Origin: Scatophagus argus
Taxonomy: Eukaryota > Chordata > Actinopteri > Scatophagidae
Assembly (NCBI RefSeq): GCF_020382885.2
Contig: NC_058513.1
Coordinates: forward strand, 9,953,774 to 10,017,773
DNA length: 64,000 nucleotides
Direction of reading: 5' to 3'
In this document: one piece after another, positions 29,401-43,348 of the stretch
How positions within the stretch are numbered: the first letter of the stretch is position 1
Layout: each line of letters starts with the position of its first letter
The notes under the pieces: generated by a model
What the model was told of the DNA's origin: nothing
The model's database searches: none
What the model saw: the letters and a program-made list of their open reading frames with translations, nothing else
Program-made: the position numbers and the translations under genes

Positions 29401-31422
29401 GAAAAAAGTAATCACTGTATACACTCACTAATCACTAAATACAGAATGCTTGAACATATGTCTGAGCTGTGATGGGTCGTGTTAGGTTTTATGTAGAAAA
29501 CTTCAGCTATACATCCCCCATAATAAATGCTGATAAGAACTTCAGTACTTTTGCCTTCACCAGGTATCCAAAGCCTGACCAGCTGCTGTCTCTGGTGGCG
29601 GTTGCTGTGGAGACAGGCAGGATGACCCACCCTCACCCCACCGGTTTCCTGGGCGCAGTAGCATCTGCCTTGTTTACAGCATATGCCGTCCAGCGCAGGC
29701 CAATCACGATGTGGGGTCTGGGCCTGATTAACGAGGCCTTACCAATAGCGAAGAGCTTCGTTCAGGGTCGAGGCTTCGCTGTGGAAGAGACGGAGAGAGA
29801 CTGGGGCTACTTCTGTGACAAGTGGCAGTGGTATGAGCGTCTGAAGTCACCTCAGAATGACTCGTTGTTTCTTTCACTTCTTGGGAATCACATTACACTA
29901 GAGGATAGTTTGGATGTCAGGAAAATCTCTCACCTCTGTTCACAGGTACTTGGATTTTAGGGGGATCTCTAATGGGGTGGGGCCAGCGATTTGGCCCACC
30001 TCATATGGGCCAGCTGAGAGAGACGAAGCCTACAAGAGCTTCAGTCTGTCGGGCTGGGCAGGACGCAGCGGCCATGACGCTCCCATGATAGCGCTGGACG
30101 CCCTGCTGGGGGCGGGTTCGGACTGGGAGGAGCTGATGAGCAGAGCGGGCTTCCACGGAGGTCAGAGTCAGTCTTTTTACATTTTTTCAGTCCTGTTCTC
30201 TTGTTTAAAACGGTGGTGTTTTCCCAACATACAGTAGCTCCCATCTTTTCAGGGTACTTGTTGCTCAGACAAGCCATATGGACTAACGGTCTATAGTCTA
30301 ATGGGTCCTCATTGTCACAGTGTTGAGGACAGAAGCAGCTTTGTAGAAATGAAGTGCAAAGGGAACGTCTTTCATACAGCTGTTAAACAAGTCATCTTTA
30401 CTATAAAGATGTTAAATCTTCTTACAAACCTTGGGAATTTCAGCCTTCCTGATAGATGTTCTGATTTTGCCCAAATGTCATATAGTTGTCCATGGCTTAA
30501 GTTATAATGATTTATACACCCTTTTGGCAGTAGATTAAATTCCTTACAAAAAAACCCAGTGTGTCTATTTATGTCATTGCATGAACTGGGCCTGTAAAAC
30601 TTGTATCAATATGTAACAAATTTCTAATGCTTTTACAGTCAAGTCAGTTTTATTTATTGCCCTTAATCACAAATCAAAATTGCTGTATTTACTATTTATT
30701 GGAAAATTATTTCTCAAACAGCCTCAGAGCTTGAGATTAATGTACTTGATCACAAGACTATAAGAAGTATTTCAAGCAGAACTTGGTAGCAACCAGATGC
30801 TTATTTACCAATCTAACATACAGAGTACGTATAACATTCACATTGTGTTGTGCTTCTGGCCACCTGACACATGGTAAGAGCAACATTAACTCTTTTTTAA
30901 CATCCCCATCAAATCCTGATCACATTATCTGGCTTGTTACTAAATCCGCCACCATGTCCACCAACAGCAAGGTGCTGATGGCAGTGAGACGGAGGTTGCG
31001 GGCTGGAAAACCACAATGAACTGAACTACAATAAAAAAGATCAGTAGCTAAGGGAACTAGATAGTTGGGTGATAATTCTCTGTGGGTCTATTACCACGAG
31101 TGACTACTTTAATGTTACACAGTCACTTGATATTTTGTTCAAAATATTGATTTGATCAGCTTTAAACCTACCAAAATGTATATCAAAAAACAAAAGCACT
31201 GTTCTAGTTCTGCTTCATCACAGGACTTTTGCTGAGGCTGTTCTTTTCTTAATCTCCTTTCTTTCCTGCCCAGGTGACAGTGACAGCACAGCTGTAATTG
31301 CCTGCTGCTGCTGGGGTCTCATCTACGGCACCAGGGGGGTCCCTGAAGGCAACTACGTCAACCTGGAGTACCGGAACCGACTGGAGCGCTGCGCTGAGCA
31401 ACTCTACGCCCTGTCACACTGA
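26485..31422 (+). CDS. adprh: ADP-ribosylarginine hydrolase (ARH1), complete, 355 residues
   Basis: ARH1 removes ADP-ribose from arginine side chains in the cytosol, opposing arginine ADP-ribosyltransferases, and uses two Mg2+ ions. Eight coding exons keep phase throughout: 26485-26492, 27409-27523, 27686-27794, 28163-28261, 28348-28453, 29564-29830, 29946-30160 and 31274-31422 (TGA). The first codes only ATG GAC CG before a GTGAGG donor. Hallmarks are GVGDALGY (18-25), the first metal motif SDDTV (62-66), [13 protein letters not shown], the ESGRM-like [16 protein letters not shown] block, [14 protein letters not shown], and the second metal motif GGDSDST (306-312, D308 and D310). Length is close to human ARH1 (357). 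ARH1 is distinguished from ARH3 by this exon-by-exon resemblance. A poly(A) signal lies at 31886. The start fits phase well, but the 8-base first coding exon should be confirmed by cDNA. Confidence 0.93.
28815..29105. repeat. Teleost dispersed repeat (GATTAATTAATTG ... GAGCTCTAA type) in adprh intron 5
   Basis: Block order TTATCTATTAATCTTCTGAT, CCCCAAACCCCAAGATAACC, AAATGACTAATTAATTAATT and CCACTAATTGCTTGAGCTCT matches a common fish repeat whose consensus has repeated GATTAATCG words and ends in GCAGCTCTA. Diverged copy. Confidence 0.65.
30161..31273. other. adprh last intron with a repeat fragment
   Basis: This 1.1 kb intron has no further exon that I can support. About 30640-30700 (CAAGTCAGTTTTATTTATTG, ATCACAAATCAAAATTGC) looks like the start of a common fish dispersed repeat. 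Confidence 0.5.
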
Positions 31423-31885
31423 GAAGGCCGTCACATCCTGCTGCTCTGATAGTGTGTACAAACATCTTGCACTGAGGGGGAAACTAGGCCATGCGCTCCA
31501 ACACACTGACATAGAGCTAGATGGGGCGCTCAGTAGTACATCGATCTAGAGTGCTGTCACAAAACAACAAAGTGTGGTGTCATACTTGCCTGAAGGGGAA
31601 GTACAGTGTCCCACTAACCCAAACAAGAGTCTCTCTGCCACATCGAGGATGTGCGCCTCATGATGTTAGCACTGAGGAGGGGTGTATTTAGAGGGGTCCC
31701 CCTGGTGACCATTTTAAATTAACATGCAGTCATACCACCAAGTGGAACCAATCCAAGCTAATGAGAAAGCGAAGAGAATACAAAAAGTCCCCTAGGAGGT
31801 AATTACTTTGCTTTGTCAGCCTGACATAATAGCAAACGCTTAGCAAGCTTCAAATTAAATGTGTTCTTGTTATTGTCTAATGAAA

Positions 31886-31891
31886 AATAAA
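31886..31891 (+). promoter_or_regulatory. Poly(A) signal AATAAA of adprh
   Basis: First canonical AATAAA after the adprh stop, about 465 bases downstream. It faces the 3' end of atxn2l. Confidence 0.6.
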
Positions 31892-32072
31892 TTTCTGTGT
31901 CTCATTATAGTTAACTGTTACTTCATGCAGTACAAAGTAAAACTGTAACTGCAATACCCAGATAAGCACAATTATTAATACAATAAATTAAGCAAACGAA
32001 GCTTTGTAGTTGAGTTGAAAACTTTATTTTTTGGTCATTGTTGTTTTAATATTTTTTTTGTCTTGTCCATTT

Positions 32073-32078
32073 TTTATT
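32073..32078 (-). promoter_or_regulatory. Probable poly(A) signal of atxn2l
   Basis: TTTATT on the plus strand reads AATAAA on the minus strand, about 610 bases past the atxn2l stop. Other AT-rich candidates lie nearby, so the choice is tentative. Confidence 0.4.
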
Positions 32079-32690
32079 AATTATATTTTCCTACAGGAGA
32101 AAACAAGGGCAAAGGGACGGTTTTAACTACTGGATTGAGTTTTTTTTAAAAATTATTTGCTAAAAATCTTCCCCCTCTTCAAATTCCTTCGTTCGTGCTG
32201 TATTTGTGAGAACTCCTGTGACAGTCTGTGTTTCCCATTTGTGTCACAGTACTTACAAAACCCAAGGCTAAAAACGCTTTGCTGGAAGATAAAGTGTCTG
32301 CCGCTGTTTTCCATCCGTGTCTTTTCCTCTCCGACTGGTCTGCCCAGCAAGGTGCCTCATGTCTCTGAAAAGGGGAGAGGTCGGAGAGACGGGAGGGAGG
32401 GATGGCAGCAGGGGTCGGACACTGCTGCTCTCGTCTACCATCTTCATCATTAGCATTAAAAAGGTCCTCCTCATCTGGGGCTGACACCGAGGTTTGTACT
32501 GATGAAGAACAATACAGCTGAAGCATAAGGTGCTGTGAGACTTTTTGTCATCTTCTCTCCTCTGCACGATCCTGACTGTTTTTCTTTTTTTAGTCGAGTT
32601 CAGTCTGGGCGTCACATCCAGCAGGTAGGGGAGATGTTGGGATCAAATTGGGATGTTGGGGGAGGGGTGCAGGGTTGAAGTAGGTGGTGT

Positions 32691-35600
32691 TTAGTTTCCA
32701 GGTGGGTGGAAGGGAGCAGGGTGTGTTTGTACCTGCATTGCTGTGGGAAGTAAACAAACATCAAAATCAATAAATGCCACACTTCAAACCCACAGAGAGA
32801 GCAAGAGAATGTGAATCGTTGTTAATATGACATTATGTCTCATACCTTGTGGATGTCCTATGTAAAAGTGTTGATGTGCTCCTTGCTGAGGTCCGTGTTG
32901 GGGGTGCTGGGGAACTGAACCAGGGCCCTGCTGAGGGGGTGGCTGCAACATCACTAACTGGGGCTGACCGTGGCCCCCTGAGTGGTGGGGACCAGACATG
33001 GCTCCCTGTACATGGGCCTGCGGGGCCAGGAGATTGACAAAGTTTAGAACTTCCCAAATGAAGCAGCACTTGCAGAATTAATCACGTTTACATGCTAATT
33101 TTGCCTTTTAGTTGACAGATGCTAATTTGCAACGATGCACAAGAAGGAACAGTAACTATACAGCAGGAAAAGTAGAAATGCTGTGGATTCATACCTGCGC
33201 TAACTGTCCCAGGGGATACGTTGGTGGGATGCCCTGGTGGCTGTGGATGCTGTAGCCCTGAATGGGGTAAGAGCCCTGTGGAGATGTGTGACCTGGCGGC
33301 ATGTTGGGTGGGGTTGGTGCTGAAAGGGGACCTGAGTGGTACAAGGACTGGGGCTGTGGGCCTGACTGGGCATTCTGAAAGGAGAAATCATGAAGTCAGA
33401 ATCACCTCAAACAATGTCCAGGCTACCAACACTTTTTGTTTTACCTTTCAGTAATCTTCTGTTATTGTTGTGTAGGCTTTCAGAAAAGGGCCGGGATTGA
33501 TATTAGCATATACTATGGAATTCAAGCAGTCCTGCATGGGGGGTATCTCACCTGTCCGGGACTCGGTGCAGCATGCTGGGGAGGGGGCTGGTTGCCTGTT
33601 GGGGTGCTGGAGGGCTGGGGCTGATGAACTGCACCTGAGTGGTGGGAGAATGACTGTGGAGCTACAGAGAACAACAGATCAAAGATAAGATATTATCAAA
33701 GACAATATATCACTTTATATCACCATTTAACTGTCAATACATTGACACTCTGAATGGAAGTGTGGAATTTGCTAAAAGTCACTTGCTCCCTTATCAACAA
33801 CCGACAAACCGTCAAACTTTTAAAAAACTGAGTATGGAAGCAGTATGACTAAAAATTTTTTATATTTTGAAAATCGGACCACATGTTGATGATATATTGT
33901 GTTACTTAGTGCAGTTTTAGTTCCACTCACCATAGATGCCCTGCTGTGGTCCCTGAGGTCCGTCACCCTGTGCAGGGAACTGGGGGCCTCCTGGAGGTCC
34001 CAGGGCTTGTGGGTGGGGACCCCCACCTTGACCTATCATCCTGGCTCCACCCTGCAGCATGGAATACATGGGCTAGAGAGGGGGAGAGAGAGGCACAAAT
34101 AAGCAATTTTTAAATGTTTTATAATGTTGAAATGTGGAGGCAAAATATACCTGTAAGCTTGTAACCTGTAAGCAGAATCAGATTTTCCCCTTACCTGTAA
34201 TAATGTCATTCACACTTGACCATTTAAATTCTGAATTATTAAAGGGTTAAGAAATTAAACGTCCTACCTGTCCAGGGTAGGGTGTCATGGCCTGGATGAC
34301 TTGCTGCTGGCCATACTGCTGTGGGTTGTACTGAAGGTATGACTGTGGGTAGGGGGACGCTACCAGTGGGGCCCCAGCTGCTGATGCTGCAGCTTGCAAC
34401 ATGGGGGGTGCTGAAGTACCATGATCAGAACGCTGGGCCACTACTGAGCCTGGTGAAGGCAAAGGATTATCAAGACACATTAGTATGCTTTAAAACATTA
34501 TATCTTAAAAACAATGAGGCGCTTACAGCCAGAGTTATTTTATTTTGAAAAGCAGATGTCACTGCATTGGTGGGTTGCAAGCTACAGCAATCTGGTACCT
34601 TGTAGTAGGATACTTTTATCATAAATGACAGCTTTTGTTACAGGAAGACTGACAAAAGCATAATTTATGGCTAAACCGAAAAGCTCCTCTGTCAGCATTT
34701 GACAAAAAACTGACAGGACATTAAATTTAAAAGAATTCCAAATTAAAACAGAATCACTAAATTAAAGCCACAGACACACAGTACTGCATTTACCTTTGGC
34801 CCTGGTGTATTTTCCCTGGCTGACTGTAGACATGGTGTACTGGTACATTGGAGGGGGCTAAAAGACAGAAATGATTAACAGGTCAACTCAAAATAAACAG
34901 CTGCTGTATTATGAGGATTTAAGTCAAAGTTGTAACAATTACTCAATCAAAAGAAAATCTGCAACAAGCACAATGAAAAAAAGAAAACCCAAAACTAATT
35001 AATTTGTATTTGGTTAGATTTTCCAGGCCTTAAAATTGGTAGTAAATGTAAATTTGCTTTTAAATGCCAATGTGTCAGGTGGGAAAAGAAAGTCAGGCAC
35101 AAGACACACTTGTTACTCCCAAAAATTATATACAAAGGCTTAAATGTCATAAGACACACAACTGCTCTCCTGACAGTTTTTTGGCTTGGGTACCTGCACA
35201 GAGTGAATCTGCGATACATAGGAGAGGTAGGGGGCATTGTAGAGTGGTCCCTGTCCACCTGGGTGCTGAAGGACCACTGGGCTTGGAGGAGTTGGCCGAG
35301 GTGGGGTGGGTGCAGTGTTGGGCTTCGTCTGTACAATAACAGTCAGAGGTTAATGAATCTGCAAGTCCCTTCAAGGTAACAAAACATATTATTTTTCAGT
35401 GCAGGACAATTTCCTCCATACATTACAATAAGTGAAATCATGTCATAGTGCCAATAGACCTGATTCACTCTGACCATTCAATGCATGCCAAAATCCACTT
35501 AAATCTACTTTAATAAAGTCCCTGATGTCGACACCACTTAACAAGAGTGCTCTCTATAAACTACTCTAGACTTGTTTTCTGCACATTTAAGATAATACAG

Positions 35601-38600
35601 AACTTTATGTATCCCAAACAACATTGTTACCTAGCCGGTTCAGTACAAAACAAGAAAGAGTACATACAAAATACAGATAAAAGTGCATTTCCAGGATTAA
35701 GAGGAATAAACTGACTTACCATAGGCATTTGAGGTTTGATAGGGTTGAACTCTTTAGCGTTGGGGTTTAATGTCGATTTCTTTACTTGGCTAAAAGAGAT
35801 TTTAAAAAATGTGTTCATAAATGACTTGAGAAAGTTACACGAAATATTTTCCAATGAGAAAATCCTTTTTGAAACTCACTCTGCTACGCCCTCTGTCCGT
35901 TCTATTGTCTCAGATCTGACCTCCTCACTTCCTGGAGTCCTGGCTGGTTGTGGGGTGGCTGGCGAATGCCTGTCTGGAACAGGTGCTGTTGGGGCAGCTG
36001 CTGTGGCACCAGGTGTAGTTGTGGTGTCCTTGGTGGGGTCCTCAGCAGGGGCTGGTGAATGCTGAGGTTGGGGCTGGGAAGGACTGGGAGCAGGAGGCTG
36101 AGGTTTGGGGTCTGAAGCAGGGTGAGCATCTGATGGCGAGGGTTTAGCTGCGCTGGGTTGGGCACCCTCGCTGATGGCAGGAGGGGTGGCTGCTGCTGGA
36201 GAGCTGGGGGAGCTCGAGCTGCCTCCACTCGCCTGGAGCTGAAGAAGAGAGGAAGATGAGGTTAAGTCAATAGGAATAAGATATAGCCTCTAAAATCTTA
36301 ACTGGCCTTTTTTAGATTTTGATCTGGAGAATAACACACCATACAGAAATCTTAAGCTACCAAATTCAACGAGTGGCCAATAGCCACTAAACAAGTGTCC
36401 TTCAGAGGCAAAGAACACATCCAATAAACACCCATGTCCTTCTCAAAAATAATGTCTCAATAACTCTGTTGCAGTATTATTTGCTTCAAAATCTGTTTTC
36501 TTAAAATATCAAAAAAACGAGACATTTCTGAATTTATATCTTCCACCACAATGGCAGAAAAAAAAGATATTGACACTACAGTTAATACATATAGTTAAAT
36601 TAAATAACCACATTATTGAAACTTGAGCCCCTAATGTACAAACATTTTACATTATTTATTGTTAAATTTATTATTTTATAATTTCATTTTCAGTAGAATA
36701 CTTTTCTAATTGATGCCCACAGCACCCAGTTAACTAGTATTCAGTGTCATGTGAAACATATTAATGGTCACAGCTAAGTGAATAAGCCACTGAGTGATTT
36801 TTTTGGAGGTCATCTAACATCAGTGATGTCTGAGGTCACAGCCTCTTGATTGGTCACAGATTTTCTCATTTCACGCTTCATGGAAACGCAACTGAACTCT
36901 TACCCTAAATTCCTTGCCAAATTTCCGCAGCTCCTCAATCTGTGACCTTTGCTGAACAGAGGGAGCTGGTGGAGGAGAGAGGGAGCAAAGGTTAATGAAA
37001 ATGTGAAAACTGCAAACTCAGTGCACGCTGTCAAAAATGCACACCTAAAACTCTTATTTCCATCATTTAGCTGGTATCAATTTGAAGCATTGTGTACATA
37101 CCTTTACTACTCTTGCTTTCCTCTGCGCTGCTGGGGCTCTCGGCTGAACGTTCTTTAGCAGCGGCGCCAAGGATTTCATTCACTGTAAAAACGAGACAAG
37201 CACCAAAGCAATTAGCTGTAGCGCTTCATTAGACTCCACCTTCAAAACCTGTCACTTAACGCTAAGAGGCAACTGTCTCACTGAGGCTGATGAAACTCTC
37301 GTCACGGCGGGAAAAAAATGGTTTTGACATTGATTTCAAGTTCTTAACATGAAAGTGAAACAGTACCATCGACAGGGAAGAGAGGGGCGGGGCCAGACGT
37401 CTTCTGAGAAGGCAGGGAGACAGACGACGTGTCCAAATAAGGCGTGTCCTGGGAAGAGCCTGATTTAGGAGAGCGAGTAGCTACAAGGACATGACAGAGA
37501 AAAAGTTTTAGGCAAAATTCATCATGAATAAGGCACAGGATTTTGTAAAAGCATCTGAATGTACCTGTAGACTGAGAGTGTGTGTTTGCAGCACGGACTG
37601 TTCTGCTCGACTGTGGAGGTCTTTGGGCTTTTGGAGATGTTCTAGCAGAGACTGAAAGGCAAAAGAAAAAAATAGTACTTTATCACAATTCATATTTCCT
37701 CAGCAACATCCACACATGCTGTTAAAAACATTTTCTGACACAAGTTCACACACTGACCTCCATTAACAGGCCTGCCAGCTTCAGACAGCGAGTGTGGGAG
37801 TGAGTGGGAATGAGGGACTGTGTGTCCGTGTGAGGCAGGGGGGCTGGCTGGGGATTGGGCAGCTGAAGCAGAGGCCGACGTGGGCGTCGGTCCTCCTGGA
37901 GAGGCAGGTGTGAACGGGCTCGCAGGACCAGAGCCCGGCCCTGGGCTTGGGCTTCCCTGGGGATGGTGGGGAGCGTATGCGCCACCTCTGCCTGACAAAG
38001 GGCTGTTTCTCTCCGAAGGGGAGACACCAGGCTGGGGCCCAGTGGCAGAGGGCAGTGGGGGTCTGGGGGAAGAGGAGGATGGAGGGGTGGAGCGATAACC
38101 TCCACTTAGACGGTTGTGGGGTGGAGGCCCGCCAGGACCCCTCTCTGCTCGCTCCCGGTTTATCTCTCTCTGGCGTTGAGGTAATGGAATGTACTTGCCC
38201 TCCCTGAAAGAGAAAGTGAATGCATCATCATAATCACACAGGGGCAACACATCGGTGACACAAGATATACCACCCTGTCCAAACCGACTGGAGCACAGAA
38301 ACATGATGAAAGATGAGTTCATTCTTGATCTTGGAAAACAGCATTTGACAAAACAATCTCATCTCTAAGTACATTTAGCAGCTGCTCTGGAACTTTTGAC
38401 ATCACACGATCCTCCTCTACAGAAGGAGCTTGCCTACTTGAAATGATACTGGCTATTGACTGAAAGCTCCAAAGCAGCCACAAAATGGAGCCTAAAATGA
38501 GGTTCTTTTTGTCAGCTGTAAGAATGATTTCTGTTTGTTTGAATATTTTTTTTTTGTATTTTTACAGAGCTTTACTGGTGAAGGCAGTTCTCCCTGATAT

Positions 38601-41600
38601 TTTCAGCTTGTTGGTCTTATTGTTGTCTCATAGGTTTGATTTTTACAACTACAGCAGTTGTGAGCACAGTACCCTTTGGATGTCAGCTTTCATAACTCAA
38701 GTGTCAGAACTGCAGAATCTTGTTATTTATGGAGAGGATTTTGCCATCTCCTTAGTTTTATTCTGTACTGAAAATAATATAAACCAGCAGCAGGTTGGAG
38801 GGCAAAGGAAAATAAACATGTAATAAACCTTTTTTCACAGAACACATTCTTTACAGTATTGACAATTAAAAAAACAGGCGTAAATAATAAAATGAAAGAT
38901 GTTAATGTTATCAATAGCACCTGTGCTTTAGTCAAAATGTCTCCCGCAGAAAAAGCATTTTGATCATATTCCAGTACAACAGTTACACTAAATGGTAAAC
39001 TGAGTGGCCCCTCTCACCTGTTGCTGGCTCCAGGGCTGTCTCTGCCCCTTTCACGCTCCCTGTCACGGGGGCTCTCACGGCCCCTCTCACGATCACCAGT
39101 GTCCCGGACCACGGCACTGTACCTGTCCTCTTCACTTTTGCCCTCATCATTTTCAAGGCTGACTCGATGCCGGTACTGTGGGCTAGACTCGATCTCGCTG
39201 GCCAGGCGGGCGGCGCGTGCCTCCCTCTGCCGGAAGACCTCAGAGTTGCCTTTCTCTAGTGGTACACTGGACAGCAGAAGAGAGACGGGACAAAGGAAAG
39301 TCGGTTCAATCCTCAGAACAGCATGATAAATTTAGCCGTGGAAAATAAGAGAAGACTTACATCATGCAGAGAAAATAATTTTATCGACAATTCCTGAAGG
39401 TAATGAATCAATATGGAAACTTACGTATACATGGAAAGGCTAGAATCATATGTTGACGTAACTCCGTATTTCACTTCATTGTAACGGAACATTTCATTAG
39501 CATCCCATCCATTGGACTGAAGGAACAAAACAAACAAAATGGAGCAATTAATAGTGCAAAAAAAACAAAAACCAATCAAGTACTTCATGATAATGCTTAA
39601 TTTGTAGAACAGATCAGATTTCTTGCAGCATATCACTAACTGTCTCAGTGTATTACTAAATTAAAAACTAAATAAGAGATGTATGTATAACTGGGGCTGC
39701 ATATCACGATACAATTTCTGAGGTCAAAGAGCTTTATTATCATTAGAAGGTTAGTTGGTGTTTCTGTGTACATAAAAAATACAGAAGGACTCACTGCATC
39801 ATTATCCAGATCGTAACTTTCTCCGTTGCTGTCTCCTCCCTCCCATCTCTGCAAAACCTTCTCCTTGTGTTCTCCATTGACACGACTGGAGCTGATGGCT
39901 GTGTCTGTGAAGGTGTCTAAAACCAAAGACAAAAAGATGAATTTGCTCACTTGTCTGCAGCCAACATTTGGGTCCAATTCATACTATTACATTACATAAC
40001 ATTGTGTTATCTTTTGCTTTCTTTTCTTTCATAAAATAGGCGCCTGAAGTCCAACTCAAATATTTTCTCTCCCCTTTTTTCTGGCATGATCAAGAGGCAA
40101 TTCAAAACAGTCAAGTCTAACAATTCATATACTTCACCCCAGAACTGCGAGAACACTACATGAACTGCATACTTTGCAAGAACTTACATGACATAGAAAA
40201 CCACAATCAGAAATTAAGGATGTTCTTTCTTTCCCTGCCCCATAGCTTGTGAGTGTTTGTACCTCTGGTAGCATAGTTGAGGTCAACATCTCTGCAGATC
40301 ATAGTCACCAGGTCCGAGGGGCTGAAGATCATAGTGTCAGTGATGTCCTCCCTCCGTGGTGGTCCTGATGACGAGCCCTCCTCCTCGCTGCGTTTGTGTA
40401 CAGCATCTACAGCCAGCTCACACTAAAGGCCAAACATTAGGAAATCAGCAAAAAATTGAGGACTTGAAATTGCAGAATAGAAATTACAAAGCTTTTAAAA
40501 ATAATATATTTATAAATATTTTTTCCTTGACACAAGCTTATCACTATAGTGACGGGATTTCTTGCAGTGCTTTACTAAACTGGCAGAGGAAAGTGTGTGC
40601 CTGTGTGCTTAACATGAGTTTCTTACCCGAGAACTCAGAGTCTTGAATATGCCTTCAAATACACTGCCATTTTTCACTCTTATGTCACAGGTGGAACCCT
40701 GAAGGAGAGAGAGAGATTTTATTAAAATCTTTTTTAAAATGGCAAGAGACAGTTTTTTGCTTTAGCATGGCATTATGAAGTAAATGTAATGTTGATTGCA
40801 GTGAAAGTAAAGTGAAAGTAAGTAAAGTAAAGTAAAGTGTAATGGCTACAGGATAATGGCCCAATCAGTATTTAGACCAACTCCCTCTAAACCTCGTGTT
40901 CACTATACAAATCTGTCTGCCTCCAGACACAAAATCTTCTGAAAGAATGAAGGCTGAATGACAATCCAGTCAGACTGGCACCATCAATATCTGCTTTCAT
41001 GTCATTGTAGATTAAACAAATGAATAAACTCTTGCTTTTCCTCTTAATGTCCACTTGTCTTTGTGACAGCTGCACCAACAATAATACCACTTGGAAACAA
41101 CAAAGGGGTAGGATTGTCTGTTTTCACTTTGACCGTAAAGTGTAAACCTGTAAAAGCATTTGTTGATTAATTATGCATATTTTGTGCACTGTACCTTCTA
41201 TATACTGTGAATTATTCATATAAAGGGTAGTTAAGGCACAGGATGTAGAGGCTGCCTCTTCATCAAAATATATGACTCTTTTCACAGTCAGATTTATAAA
41301 AGGTTTCAACCAACTTCTGGCTGCTGTTACAGACACAGCTGATCATAAAAGAAAAGATAACTTTACAGTACATAAGTACCATGTTACCTGAAATTATTAC
41401 TGTATATGTCGCAGGGGGTGATGCAAGCCATTTTATTTCTGGAATAATAATCCTGGTCTGAGATTATCATTCATAACAAGCCAAGTGACTTACCACAACA
41501 GCTGTAAGGAAATGAAGCATTCTGGCATTGTTGTACACACCCTCGAACACCTGCAGTTGGGTATTAAAGTAAACATCAAGGAAAAACAAAAAACATCATA

Positions 41601-43348
41601 TGAGGTTATACTGATAAAAACATGCTTTGATACTAAAAAAGGAAATCAAGAGAAGGGCAAGAGAAGACTATAGCGAGGAGGTGAATTACTCTCCTGACTA
41701 CAAGATCAACCCACATTTAATTCATATTCACATGGACTGCTGTCACTAGTTTATTCCTCGTCGTCAGATTCCTGATTATAGTTTCCTGAACACAGTATTA
41801 TCAGTTTTTAAAAAATGAGTCTTATATCAGTAATGTTTGAAAACACAGGATGGAATTAAACGTCCTTTTATTTTAAGGTATGGTCACTTGAATGCTGATT
41901 TCCCATCTCTATTCTCAAACCTCAATTATGTGTTATTACATCTTTAATATGTTGTAAAACGGCAATGGATTTTCACTTTAAGATAAAAACATTTCTTATT
42001 GTCCCTTAGGTTTAACAATGCGCACAACATGTTGTGTGTTTGCTGGGTTTGATGCATAGTTTTCTGGATCAGGCTACTCACCGGAGATGACTGGAATGAT
42101 GGTTTTGCAGAAGTTCGATTCCTGTGAGAAACAGCACAGTTACAACATATTTGACAGCTTAGATGTGGAAGGAGTATAACTTGTTTAAGCAGTGTGGCAT
42201 TCTCCACATTGCACATGTAAAGCAGATGGCCATTTGAGGAGAAGCTGACTAACAAGTTGCCAAACCAACATTCCTACTGCACTGTAAATGTTGATCTACA
42301 GGTGTGTACTTGATCTGGAGAATCATCTATTGTGAATTTATACTTTACAAATAATGTCAGCCTTTATTGTGCCAAGCGCTAGACTTTCACCTGCATTATT
42401 CCACCTTTGTAACTTCAAGCAAAAACACTTGCATCTGAACAGAGGCATCTTGTCAAGGGGGCAATGCACAGTATTTCATTCTGTTTTACATTAAACTTAA
42501 ATATTGGACAACATCCCAAATATTTTCCAGTTGATCTTGATGACGGATCACAGCTTTTTATCTCTTCAAAAAGAAAAGGGACAGCTACATCATTTAAATC
42601 ATTTCAACATTCTAGATGGATAATGAAAACATGGTTTGGAGCAATATTTTCATCTTCAAACATTCAAAAATGAACACAGATCAATCTGGATATCAAGTGC
42701 ACCCTCCATAAACAATGTGCATATAAGGAGGTATCACTGCTAGTCACATTCACGGTTACAAAACAAAGACTGAGACGAGAGTTAGGTAAACACACGCTCA
42801 TCGCTGGGATTTACACCAAATATGACCTTGTGCTTGCTCATACAATCTCTCCGAAGTTAATTCTAACGTTTGTACATCGGGGCTTTCTTTACTACAAAGA
42901 TGTGTCGTTGTAAAATCAACGTTTTTCGAACATCAATGTCCTTTCGCTAGAACTGACAGGCCAGATAAACTTTGTATCGCTTGTATGCTGATTTGCTACT
43001 CCTTGCTTTCGCCAAACTTGGTTCCACCTCACTTAGTTGTCTTTGGTTCAATTTCATGATTCTGACTGGCTCACAGCCACCGTCAATCAAACATAGACTA
43101 ATCTCATTGGCTCAGAGGGACGCTCTATTTGCGAGACACACCCACTGAGCACTTTAACCGGTAGGCCTCTGACTCACAGGACAATCCCCGGACTGTCCTA
43201 ACAGGAAACCCCAATCCTCTTACCTCCCGGACGGTGTCCTGTTGCCGCTGTTGATGCCACTGACTGGGGAAGACATACCACCGGGGCCCGAGGTTCCGTT
43301 AGAAGCTTTTCTCCCGCCTGAACCGGGTTGCTGCTGTTGTTTCAGCAT
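32691..43348 (-). CDS. atxn2l: Ataxin-2-like protein, complete, 23 coding exons, 1056 residues
   Basis: ATXN2L is a cytoplasmic RNA-associated protein of stress granules and P-bodies. Coding exons (high to low) start/end: 43348-43224, 42121-42082, 41550-41494, 40698-40627, 40422-40263, 39916-39795, 39516-39425, 39266-39018, 38203-37758, 37651-37565, 37480-37367, 37182-37102, 36965-36904, 36238-35880, 35789-35720, 35328-35194, 34857-34794, 34449-34268, 34072-33931, 33661-33552, 33374-33195, 33017-32846, 32740-32691. All phases match. Residues 56-130 form the LSm fold (VFEGVYNNARMLHFLTAVVG, TCDIRVKNGSVFEGIFKTLS); 165-285 the LsmAD (VNGEHKEKVLQRWEGGDSN, SNGWDANEMFRYNE); near 695-706 the PABP-binding PAM2 motif STLNPNAKEFNP; the C-terminal third is Pro/Gln/Gly-rich. 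The KVLQRWEGGDSN block points to ATXN2L rather than ATXN2. The N-terminus is short, with only QQQQ. Human ATXN2L has about 1075 residues. It shares a promoter region with mto1. Confidence 0.95.
40801..40840. repeat. (AAAGT)n short tandem repeat in an atxn2l intron
   Basis: About eight imperfect AAAGT/GAAAGT units in the intron between the LSm-coding exons 3 and 4. Confidence 0.8.

Noticed and set aside
29831-29960. Adding the frame after WQWYERLK to adprh
   Set aside because: This reads into an intron. The donor TG/GTATGAG joined to G/TACTTGG restores the family sequence [12 protein letters not shown].
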